Notes under the pieces: generated by a model
What the model was told of the DNA's origin: nothing
What the model saw: the letters and a program-made list of their open reading frames with translations, nothing else
The model's database searches: none
Made by a program: the position numbers and the translations under genes
Source: Amycolatopsis orientalis DSM 40040 = KCTC 9412
GTDB taxonomy: Bacteria; Actinomycetota; Actinomycetes; Mycobacteriales; Pseudonocardiaceae
DNA: 64,000 bases
Reading direction: 5' to 3'
Assembly: GCF_000478275.1 (NCBI RefSeq)
Contig: NZ_ASJB01000065.1
Coordinates: forward strand, 32,757 to 96,756
Shown here: in pieces, positions 50,639 to 57,889 of the stretch
Numbering within the stretch: the first letter of the stretch is position 1
Layout: every line of letters begins with the position of its first letter

Positions 50639-52063
50639 CAGGTCCACGCTCCCGAACGGGGTCGCCTTCACGTCGCCGACCCGGTCCGCCCAGACGGCGT
50701 GCCCGTGCCCGGACCACAGCGGGGCGACCGGCAGATCCCGCAGCAACTGGTTCTCCGCCAGCCGATAGACCTCGCCGCTGGCGCCGGATTCGGTCTCCTC
50801 GGCCGATTTCAGCAGGTCGGCGAACCCGTCGCTGGAATAGCCGGTGAGTTCGACGATCTTGGCCAGTACCTCTTGCGGGCTCGGCGTCGCGAGGTCCAGG
50901 TCGATCGCGAACGGCCCCTTGCCCGGATCGGCGGCGAGCGGGATGCCGACCGCCGCGGTCATCTGTTCGGCCAGCGGCCGCACCCAGTTCCGCTCCGACC
51001 GTTCGAAGCGGACCGCCGATCCGGCCGGGAACTCCGCCTGGCCCAGCAGGGATTTCCCGGCGCCGGCGTCGAAGGTGCACGGGCGGCAGGTGCTGCTGCG
51101 CTCGCCGGGGGCGACGGCGGGCGGCAGGAGTGACTTCGCCGGATCCACCTGCCTGCCGAGGACACCGGCCTCCAGTGCGGCGCGGTCGATCCCGAGCGCG
51201 AAGCCGTGCCGGACCGTGGCGTCGGAGAAATACTCGGCCGTCAAAGGGAAACCGAGGTAGGAGACGGTGGGCAGGGCCCACATCACGTGGCGCTGCGCGA
51301 AATCGGTGTGCATGGCCTCGTGCCGGTCGCCGGGGACCACCATGGAGAGATCGAGTTTCCCGGACTTGACGCCGTCGTAGAGGGCCGCCGCGTCGCCGAT
51401 GTTCAGCTCGATCACGCGCGCCTTGCCCGGTGAGTCCGTGACCCGGACCAGTTTGACACCCGACGGCTGCCAGCCGCCGTCCATCCGGAACGGTCCGTTG
51501 CCGACCGGCTGGGAGAAGAACCGGATCCAGTCGCGCGACGCCAGCGCCGACGCGGGCAGCGGCACCAGCGCGGGAGACGAGAGTAGTGCCGGGATCTGCC
51601 CCGACGGCCGGTCGAGGACGAGCCGGATCGTGAGCGGATCCGGCGCGGTGATCTCCTTGGCGCGCACCAGATCCTTCAGTACCCGGGAACCGGCCCAGCT
51701 CTCCTGCGCGACGACCTTCCAGGTGTCCACATAGGACTGTGCGGTGACCGGGGTGCCGTCGTGGAACTTTTCGCCGTCCTTCAGCTTGACCGTCCACGTC
51801 ACCCGGTCGGTACTGGTGACCGATTCCGCCGCCCGTGGGGTCATTTTTCCCGTCGCGGGGTCGTAATCGCCCAGTGGCGTCCACAGTGCGCTCGTGACCA
51901 GCCTGCCGGTCTGGTCGCGGATGTCGGCGGGATTCGTCGACGCCGGCGCGGACACGCCCACGCGAAGTACGTCCGGTGCGGGCGGTTCGCCGGATTCCGT
52001 GCAGCCCGCCGTGACCAGGGCGGCGGCGAGGAGCGGAGCCAGAAGTCGCAAGCGCATGGTCAT
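50618..52063 (-). CDS. ABC transporter substrate-binding lipoprotein (peptide/opine type, SBP family 5)
   Basis: A 481-residue lipoprotein. The signal peptide ends with the lipobox VTAGC (Cys about residue 20). The extracytoplasmic binding domain has LRVGVSAPASTNPADIRD, then the family's core LKDGEKFHDGTPVTAQSYVDTWK and VGNGPFRMDGGWQ, and DATVRHGFALGIDRAAL. CRPCTFDAGAG is a cysteine pair not typical of the family. No permease or ATPase gene is adjacent, so it is an orphan or uses a distant transporter. The start is ATG 52063 or ATG 52057. Confidence 0.88.
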   Translation of the reverse strand: MTMRLRLLAPLLAAALVTAGCTESGEPPAPDVLRVGVSAPASTNPADIRDQTGRLVTSALWTPLGDYDPATGKMTPRAAESVTSTDRVTWTVKLKDGEKFHDGTPVTAQSYVDTWKVVAQESWAGSRVLKDLVRAKEITAPDPLTIRLVLDRPSGQIPALLSSPALVPLPASALASRDWIRFFSQPVGNGPFRMDGGWQPSGVKLVRVTDSPGKARVIELNIGDAAALYDGVKSGKLDLSMVVPGDRHEAMHTDFAQRHVMWALPTVSYLGFPLTAEYFSDATVRHGFALGIDRAALEAGVLGRQVDPAKSLLPPAVAPGERSSTCRPCTFDAGAGKSLLGQAEFPAGSAVRFERSERNWVRPLAEQMTAAVGIPLAADPGKGPFAIDLDLATPSPQEVLAKIVELTGYSSDGFADLLKSAEETESGASGEVYRLAENQLLRDLPVAPLWSGHGHAVWADRVGDVKATPFGSVDLSAVSVR

Positions 52064-52149
52064 GTCATAGCAGTCCCGCACCGACCAACGGCGGTTGTGC
52101 CGGGCAAAGCGGTGGCCATAGGGTGCGGGGACCAGCCTGGGAGGTTTCT

Positions 52150-53502
52150 GTGCGAGGAAACTGGTTGCTTCGTTCATGCCTGGCGATCGCCACGGTCACC
52201 GTGACCCTGATCGCCACCGGATTGCCCGCCGCCGCGTGCGGCGAAGAGGACAAACCGGCGAATGAGAAGGCCCGGGTCGCGGGGGCGCCCGGTGCGGTGA
52301 AGAACGTCAAGGCCGTCGGCAACGTGCCCGACGCGCAGGGCGCCATCGCCATGGGCTTCCTGCAGTACGGCCACCGCGACGTCATGGCGGTTTCCGGCGA
52401 GTTCGGCCTGAAGGTCTACGACCTCACGAAGAATCCCGCGGCGCCGAAGCTGATCGGCGAGGTCAGCCTGCCCGGCCTGTGGGAGACCGAGGACACCGAG
52501 GTCGACGTCGAACGCAAACTCGTGTTCCTCGCGCGGGATCCGCGCGCTTACGGCGGCACCACGCAGACCGGTGAGTCCGGTATCTACATCATCGACCTGA
52601 AGAACCCGGACAAACCGGCCATCCTGAGCTACACCCAGGTGCCGGCCGGTCATACGACCAGCTGCGTCGACCACTGCCGGTACCTCTGGACCGGCGGCCC
52701 GGCGAAGGCCGCGAACCAGCCCGCCGAGTGGGGCGGCCGCCCGATCTGGGTGACCGACATCCGCGATCCGCGGAACCCCAAGACCTTCCCGAACCCGATC
52801 GAACTCGCGCGCAACGACGGCAAGACCGACTACGTGCACGACGTCCAGGTCGACGACGAGGGCGTGGCGTGGGTGTCCGGCCGCGGTGGCGTCCGCGGCT
52901 ACTGGACCAGCGGATATCACCGCGATCCCCTGCTGGGCAAGGTCCGCCGCGCGACCGCGTTCAACCCGGTCCCCTACGCGGGCGGCGGGATCGAGGAGAC
53001 GGCGGCGCCGTCGAAGTTCATGCACAACAGCTTCCACCCGGCGGGACACCGGTCGGCCGACGGCGCCGACTCGAACCGCTGGCACGGCCGCGATCTCATC
53101 TACGCCACCGAAGAGAGCTTCCTCGACGGCTGTGCCGGTGACGGTGTGCTGACGATTTCGTCGCTGCAGAACTCGTACAACGGCGAGGGCTGGCGTTCGA
53201 CGCCCGAGAAACCGTTCCGTCTCAAGTCCGTCGGCACGTGGAGCGTCGCCGGGCAGGAGGGCAGCGACCCGACGACGGGTGACTGCTCCGCGCACTACTT
53301 CGACGTCCGCGGCAAGGTCCTCGTGCAGTCGTTCTACACGCAGGGCACGCGGTTCCTCGACGTCAGCGACCCGACCGACCCGAAGCAGATCGCCTACTTC
53401 CGCCCGGCGGACGCCAGCGCGTGGGCGCCCTACTGGCACAAGGGTTACGTCTACGTCGCCGACAACACTCGCGGAATCGACATCCTGAAGCTCACCGCCT
53501 GA
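52150..53502 (+). CDS. Secreted LVIVD-repeat beta-propeller protein
   Basis: A 450-residue secreted protein. It has a signal peptide (LLRSCLAIATVTVTLIATGLPAAACG; a Cys follows, but the lipobox is weak), then LVIVD-type propeller blades, for example GLKVYDLTKNPAAPKLIGEV, GIYIIDLKNPDKPAILSY, TRFLDVSDPTDPKQIAYF and YVYVADNTRGIDILKL. Function unknown; such proteins are thought to bind cell-wall or extracellular ligands. I choose GTG 52150, with GGGAGG at 52139-52144. The gene ends at the palindrome at 53511. Confidence 0.88.
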   Translation: MRGNWLLRSCLAIATVTVTLIATGLPAAACGEEDKPANEKARVAGAPGAVKNVKAVGNVPDAQGAIAMGFLQYGHRDVMAVSGEFGLKVYDLTKNPAAPKLIGEVSLPGLWETEDTEVDVERKLVFLARDPRAYGGTTQTGESGIYIIDLKNPDKPAILSYTQVPAGHTTSCVDHCRYLWTGGPAKAANQPAEWGGRPIWVTDIRDPRNPKTFPNPIELARNDGKTDYVHDVQVDDEGVAWVSGRGGVRGYWTSGYHRDPLLGKVRRATAFNPVPYAGGGIEETAAPSKFMHNSFHPAGHRSADGADSNRWHGRDLIYATEESFLDGCAGDGVLTISSLQNSYNGEGWRSTPEKPFRLKSVGTWSVAGQEGSDPTTGDCSAHYFDVRGKVLVQSFYTQGTRFLDVSDPTDPKQIAYFRPADASAWAPYWHKGYVYVADNTRGIDILKLTA

Positions 53503-53510
53503 CCCGTGGT

Positions 53511-53556
53511 CTCGTGAGTGGTAATGACGGTTCTAACCGTCATTACCACTCACGAG
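53511..53556. terminator. Palindromic bidirectional terminator, CTCGTGAGTGG family (copy 3)
   Basis: Perfect 22-bp arms, the same sequence as at 33600-33645 with a different loop, between the convergent LVIVD and lipoprotein genes. Confidence 0.78.
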
Positions 53557-53573
53557 GGCGGTCGTGACGGACC

Positions 53574-54116
53574 TCAGTTCTTGAGCTTCGGGTTCCAGGC
53601 CGTCAGCGTGAGCTTGCCGGTGGTGCCGAGATCGGTGTCGACCGTGATCCGCTGCTCCGGGTCGCCCTTGGCCGCGGCGACGGTCACGTACGCGCCCGCT
53701 TCCGGCGAGCCCACGGTGACGGTGTTCGACCAGGAGACCACCGACAGCAGGGTGCCGCCGGGTTGCACGGTCTGCGGGCTGACGCCGGGGTCGATCGCCA
53801 TATACGAGCCGCCGTGCTCGATGCTGACGTTCATCGGCCGCTTTTCCTTGTCCAGCAAGCGGACTTCGGGATAGCCGGTGAGCGTGCGCGGGGCCTGGCC
53901 GCAGTTGGTGAGCGTGAGCACGATCGCGCGATGGCCCAGCGCGGCCTCGACCGGTCCCGACTTCACCGTGACACCTGTGTCGAGACAGCCCGCCGGTTCG
54001 ACGAGGCCCGGCTCCGGCGTGGGCACCGTCAGCGGGGCCGGCGCCGGTGGCGGCGAGGCCGTACACCCCGCCACCACGAGCAGCATTCCGCCCAGCAACC
54101 CCAGTTTTCCCAGCAC
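53574..54116 (-). CDS. DUF4232-type lipoprotein
   Basis: A 180-residue lipoprotein. The signal sequence ends in the lipobox VVAGC. A Pro-rich linker (ASPPPAPAPLTVPTPEPG) leads to an immunoglobulin-like DUF4232 domain, with its Cys pair in GCLDTGV and LTNCGQAPRTLTGYPEVRLL, then MNVSIEHGG and the end ITVDTDLGTTGKLTLTAWNPKL. These actinobacterial secreted proteins have no known function. The start is GTG 54116. The gene lies between two palindromic terminators. Confidence 0.85.
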   Translation of the reverse strand: MLGKLGLLGGMLLVVAGCTASPPPAPAPLTVPTPEPGLVEPAGCLDTGVTVKSGPVEAALGHRAIVLTLTNCGQAPRTLTGYPEVRLLDKEKRPMNVSIEHGGSYMAIDPGVSPQTVQPGGTLLSVVSWSNTVTVGSPEAGAYVTVAAAKGDPEQRITVDTDLGTTGKLTLTAWNPKLKN

Positions 54117-54140
54117 CGCCGAACCCTATCGAAGTCCGGT

Positions 54141-54193
54141 GTCGTTAGTGGCGATTCGGGTTATTTAATAGAACCCGAGTCGCCACTCACGAC
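54141..54193. terminator. Palindrome upstream of the DUF4232 gene, facing the acyltransferase gene
   Basis: Arms 54141-54162 and 54172-54193 pair over 22 bases (one or two mismatches) around loop ATTTAATAG. The outer end TCGTTAGTGG / CCACTCACGA resembles the CTCGTGAGTGG family while the inner stem is different. It terminates the operon ending at 54248. Confidence 0.65.
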
Positions 54194-54247
54194 CACCTGT
54201 ACCCACCGCTCACCTGAAGCCTCACTCACGACCGCCTTCACGGACCG

Positions 54248-56026
54248 CTAAGCCAGCAACTCCTGCAGTTCGCGGATGGCGCCCGCCAGTTCCGTCGCGA
54301 ACAGCTCCATCTCGTGCGCCACATGCTTCGGCGTGCACAGGTAGATGTTCAGCCGGTCCGGCAGCAGCACGTACGCGACGCCGATGCACTGCGGGCTGGT
54401 CGACCCGAAGCCGAAGTACTGGATGTTCACCGACGGCGCCGAACTGGTGCTCAGGTAGTCGTTGCGCATCTTCAGCCAGCCCGGCGACGAGTACAGCGCC
54501 GGGGACTCCTCGACGCCACGCCGCTTCTGGATCAGCTGCAGCTCCCACAGGTGCTGCTCCGGCGCTTCGCCCGCCTGACACTCCTTCGCCCGCGTGACAT
54601 GCTTCGCCGCCGCCGCGCGGAAAGCCGCCTGACGGGTCTGCCGGTCCGCGGCCGGATCGTCCATCACCTGGACGAACCACTGCACCTCGGGCGTCACCAC
54701 CCGCATCGCTTCGGTGCGCCCGTTCTGGTACTGCCGCGTCGCGATCGACTCGTACGTCGTGCCGGTGATCCCCTTCGCGCGTTTGTGCGCGAGCTGATAC
54801 GCCATCTGCGCGAAGCCGTCGGGGGACATCCCCAGTTCCTTCGCCCGCTTCGCGCCGAAGTCGGTGAAGGACACCGTCTTCGTCGCTGTCGCGTCGGCGT
54901 ACGCGGCGAAGGACGCGGCCGCGGCACGGGCGTCCTCTCGGAGCGCGTCACCCAGGACGAACTCGATCACCTCGGACGCCGGGACACCGTCGGCGGGTGG
55001 CCGCTCCAGCCGCGAACCGCTCAGCAGCGCGTCGGTGAACCCGAGGATCGTGGTCCCGTCGAGTTCGCAGTGCTCGACGTTGATCCCCGCCGTGCCGTCC
55101 TCGAACACGATCAGCGACACGGCCTTGTCGAACCAGCGGTTGCCGCTGTCGCCGTGCAGCAGCTTGTCGCAGGCCTCCTGCGTGTCCGACGGCGTGAAGT
55201 CCTCCAGGCACAGGCAGAACAACGCCGTCTCGATCTCGTCGAGCGCGGCCGCGTTCCCGGCGGCGAGCAACGCTTCGCGCGTCGCCGCCCACTCCGCCCT
55301 GGCCTTGGTGGTGAAATGCCCGGCGGCGCTCTGCGGATCCTCGACGAAGTTCCCCGACTTGACGATCGCCTGCAGCCCCGCGACCAGCTGTTCGGGGGAA
55401 TACGGCCGTCCGTCCGGCGCGATGACGTCCATCCGGAACGGGGTGTCGCGGTGGAAGACCACGATATGCCGTGCCTTCGACGGTCCCGGCCAGTCCTCGC
55501 GGTACGGCGTGCGCGCGGTGTCCTGCACGGCGCCGGGGATCCGCGTCGCCGAGAACAGGTACTTGTGCTGCACCATCGACTGCGGCTGCCCGCGCACCAC
55601 GATCGGCGGGATCAGTTCCTCGTCCAGCTTCAGCTTGTAGTCCACCGCCGACGCGGCCAGTTCGGCCGCCCGCTCCAGCTGGCCGAGCGGGGATTCGGAG
55701 AACAGGAAGAAGAAGTTGGCGTTGAGCGCGATCCGGTCGCGGCGGCCGAGGTAGCGGTACGGCCAGAAGGTGTCGAGCCAGCTGCGCACCCCTTCGCCGC
55801 GGTCGAACTCCTCGAGCGCGCTCTGGAGTTCGTGCGCCGGGCTGCCTTCCGCGAGGAATTCGGCGACGGCGCGCTCGGTCTCCGCCAGCTCGCCGGGGGT
55901 GAGCAGCGGCGAGCACCATTCGAGGAACCGGCGGCAGGTGTCCTCCAGGCTGGGGACGGGGACCCTCGGCAGGATGTCCTCGTTGCCGAACGTGCGGGTG
56001 GACGGTTCCGGACTGCTCACGATCAT
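54248..56026 (-). CDS. Choline/carnitine O-acyltransferase family protein
   Basis: A 592-residue protein with the whole length and motif set of eukaryotic carnitine acyltransferases, rare in bacteria. N-terminal LPRVPVPSLEDTCRRFLEW; RSWLDTFWPYRYLGRRDRIALNANFFF; catalytic base about His319 in INVEHCELDGTT; YESIATRQYQNGRTEAMR, the region binding the carnitine carboxylate; and STSSAPSVNIQYFGFG (STS motif). It transfers an acyl group between CoA and a hydroxylated zwitterion. It is last in an operon with a hydroxylase and methyltransferase; its ATG overlaps the methyltransferase stop (ATGA). That combination suggests a carnitine-like acceptor made by the two upstream enzymes. Confidence 0.88.
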   Translation of the reverse strand: MIVSSPEPSTRTFGNEDILPRVPVPSLEDTCRRFLEWCSPLLTPGELAETERAVAEFLAEGSPAHELQSALEEFDRGEGVRSWLDTFWPYRYLGRRDRIALNANFFFLFSESPLGQLERAAELAASAVDYKLKLDEELIPPIVVRGQPQSMVQHKYLFSATRIPGAVQDTARTPYREDWPGPSKARHIVVFHRDTPFRMDVIAPDGRPYSPEQLVAGLQAIVKSGNFVEDPQSAAGHFTTKARAEWAATREALLAAGNAAALDEIETALFCLCLEDFTPSDTQEACDKLLHGDSGNRWFDKAVSLIVFEDGTAGINVEHCELDGTTILGFTDALLSGSRLERPPADGVPASEVIEFVLGDALREDARAAAASFAAYADATATKTVSFTDFGAKRAKELGMSPDGFAQMAYQLAHKRAKGITGTTYESIATRQYQNGRTEAMRVVTPEVQWFVQVMDDPAADRQTRQAAFRAAAAKHVTRAKECQAGEAPEQHLWELQLIQKRRGVEESPALYSSPGWLKMRNDYLSTSSAPSVNIQYFGFGSTSPQCIGVAYVLLPDRLNIYLCTPKHVAHEMELFATELAGAIRELQELLA

Positions 56027-56871
56027 CCTTGATCTAGAAGGGGCAGGGCGTTCAGCACGGCGGCGAGCCCGTCCGCCGAACCGTTCGGGCGGGAGACGTA
56101 CAGCCGCGCGTACAGCCGGCCGTCGGCTTCCAGCCCACGCGGGTCGACACCCGCGACGGACAGGTTGTCCAGGATCTGGGTCCGTTCCTCTTCCGAAGCG
56201 AATTTCCGCTGCCGGAAGACACCGTCGATCCCGGCCGTTTCGTACCCCAGTTCGGCGAGGCTCGCGGCGACCGGTTCGTAGGAGAACATCCGCAGCACGA
56301 AATGCGCCATCCACGGCCGGCTTTCCCGCGCGATCCGCACGAGGGTCTTCTCCGTGACGTAGCCGACGCAGCCTGTCGAGATGACGATGTCGACTTCGGC
56401 CAGCAGCGCGCGCTGCTCCTCCGTCGGGTCCCCGCTCTCCAGGTCCGCGTGGATCGCTTCGTCGATGAAGCCCGCCGAGAGCGCGTAGTCCAGTGCCGGT
56501 GCGGAGGTGTCGAGGCCGATGAAGCGGACCCCGTCGCCACCGTCGAGCCTTTCGGCCATTCGCCGGTCGTGCGCGATCAGGTCGTCCCTGCTCAGCGACT
56601 CGCCGTTCGCGTAGTGGTCGTACAGCCGCTCCATCGAGGTGTCACAGCGGTGCAGCGCCGCGTTGACGCCGTAGGAGCACCCGAGGTCGAGCACGGTCGG
56701 CTTCTTGACGTCCTGATCCGCGCGGTACTCGTCGATCAGCTGCGCGAAGTAGGCCTTGGCCTGCTGGGGGATGGCGTAGTCCAGCCTGCGCAAGGTGCCG
56801 AAGAAGGCACGCGGATCGGGCTCGGTGTAGATGTGGTCGAAGGAGATCTTGCCGGTCGAATCCCAAGGCAC
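56023..56871 (-). CDS. Class I SAM-dependent methyltransferase
   Basis: A 282-residue methyltransferase. SAM motif I is TVLDLGCSYGVNAAL (residues about 59-73), motif II near VRFIGLDTSAPALDYAL, motif IV near VDIVISTGCVGYV. The rest is a family I do not recognise by name. It probably methylates a small molecule at N or O. It sits between the 2OG-Fe(II) hydroxylase (16-base gap upstream) and the acyltransferase (overlap), so the three most likely act on the same compound. Confidence 0.87.
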   Translation of the reverse strand: MPWDSTGKISFDHIYTEPDPRAFFGTLRRLDYAIPQQAKAYFAQLIDEYRADQDVKKPTVLDLGCSYGVNAALHRCDTSMERLYDHYANGESLSRDDLIAHDRRMAERLDGGDGVRFIGLDTSAPALDYALSAGFIDEAIHADLESGDPTEEQRALLAEVDIVISTGCVGYVTEKTLVRIARESRPWMAHFVLRMFSYEPVAASLAELGYETAGIDGVFRQRKFASEEERTQILDNLSVAGVDPRGLEADGRLYARLYVSRPNGSADGLAAVLNALPLLDQG

Positions 56872-56887
56872 TGGCCAAACTCCTGAC

Positions 56888-57739
56888 TTAGTCGAGCAGC
56901 TCGTCGCCCCGGACGGCGGCCGAGGCGACGTGTTCGGGCAGGACCCTGCCGAACAACTGTCGCGTCCGTTCCGGACTGCCGATGACCCCGGGGCGCTCGC
57001 TGTACGCGAAGATCGCGGAATGGCGGGCGATTGCCCCTTGAACAGTACTCACGCGGTGAAGCGCGAAGCGTCCGCGAAACAGCTGAAGATCACCGGGACG
57101 CAGAGTGAGTCGCCGGATCAGGTGATCCCCTTCGCCCGCCAGGACGGCACGGACGTCGTCGAAGTTCTCCGCCCGTTCCGAGCGGATGTTCGGGCAGTAT
57201 TCGAAGACACCGCCGTCGGCGGCCTCCTGCGTGAGCATGCTGACGGTGAATTCGTTGGTGTCGAAATGCCACGGATGCGAGCGCCCCGGTTCGATCACGT
57301 TCAGCACCAGTCCGGACAGCGGATCGGCGAGTTCGTGGAGCGCGGGGAGTTCGAAACAGTCGGCGACGAACCGCTGGAACTCGGGGCTCGTGTACAGCTG
57401 CTGGATGATCGCGGTCGGCGGGATCTGGTCGCGGGCCACGAAGGCGTTGCCGCGCTCCATGATCGTGCGGCCGGGATGGCCTTCCGGCAGCGGAGTGTCG
57501 ACGGCGATGTTGTAGGCGTTGACGCGTTCGATCTTCGCGTACGCCTCCGGAGCGATCTTCGCGCCTTCGCGCCGAAGGACCTCGTGCAGCTCCGGGCGGA
57601 CGAAGTCGGCCAGGACGCTGCAGCCCGTTTCCCGTAGTTCGGCGCGCGTCCGGGCGACGATTTCGCGCCAGGCCGGGCTTCCCGGTTCGGAGAGCGGATA
57701 GCGGGCGGTGTCGGCCACCTGGACTGCGCTCGCGGTCAT
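56888..57739 (-). CDS. 2OG-Fe(II) oxygenase of the HalD/BesD-ArpA type, predicted amino-acid hydroxylase
   Basis: A 283-residue oxygenase. The metal triad is His158 and Asp160 in SHPWHFDTNEFTVSML and His228 in LFRGRFALHRVS; Arg239 can bind 2-oxoglutarate. The stretch ALHRVSTVQG plus HSAIFAYSERPGV is characteristic of the family in which BesD and HalD chlorinate free lysine-type amino acids. Halogenases have Gly or Ala at the Asp position; Asp is kept here, so hydroxylation is expected. I start it at ATG 57739. It is the first gene of the hydroxylase / methyltransferase / acyltransferase operon. Confidence 0.85.
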   Translation of the reverse strand: MTASAVQVADTARYPLSEPGSPAWREIVARTRAELRETGCSVLADFVRPELHEVLRREGAKIAPEAYAKIERVNAYNIAVDTPLPEGHPGRTIMERGNAFVARDQIPPTAIIQQLYTSPEFQRFVADCFELPALHELADPLSGLVLNVIEPGRSHPWHFDTNEFTVSMLTQEAADGGVFEYCPNIRSERAENFDDVRAVLAGEGDHLIRRLTLRPGDLQLFRGRFALHRVSTVQGAIARHSAIFAYSERPGVIGSPERTRQLFGRVLPEHVASAAVRGDELLD

Positions 57740-57832
57740 CGACGTCCTCTCGGCTGCCCGGAAGTGATTCTCGGGTTTAGCACAGAAAACGCCCGTGGCC
57801 CCCGCGCCTTGTGAGCGGGGACACACGCAAAG

Positions 57833-57878
57833 TGATGGCTCCCTTACCCGCGTCCGTACGCGGGTAAGGGAGCCATCA
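57833..57878. terminator. Perfect 21-bp-arm hairpin after fbiC
   Basis: TGATGGCTCCCTTACCCGCGT (57833-57853; arm) pairs perfectly with 57858-57878 around loop CCGT. It lies between the fbiC stop and the promoter of the hydroxylase operon on the same strand. Confidence 0.78.
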
Positions 57879-57889
57879 GGGACTTTTCG

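Noticed and set aside
50618..52063. Complete peptide ABC importer operon
   Set aside because: Only the binding lipoprotein is present; the neighbours are a LysR regulator and an LVIVD protein.
56888..57739. Amino-acid halogenase
   Set aside because: The family contains halogenases, but the iron-binding motif keeps Asp160; halogenases replace it with Gly or Ala to make room for chloride.
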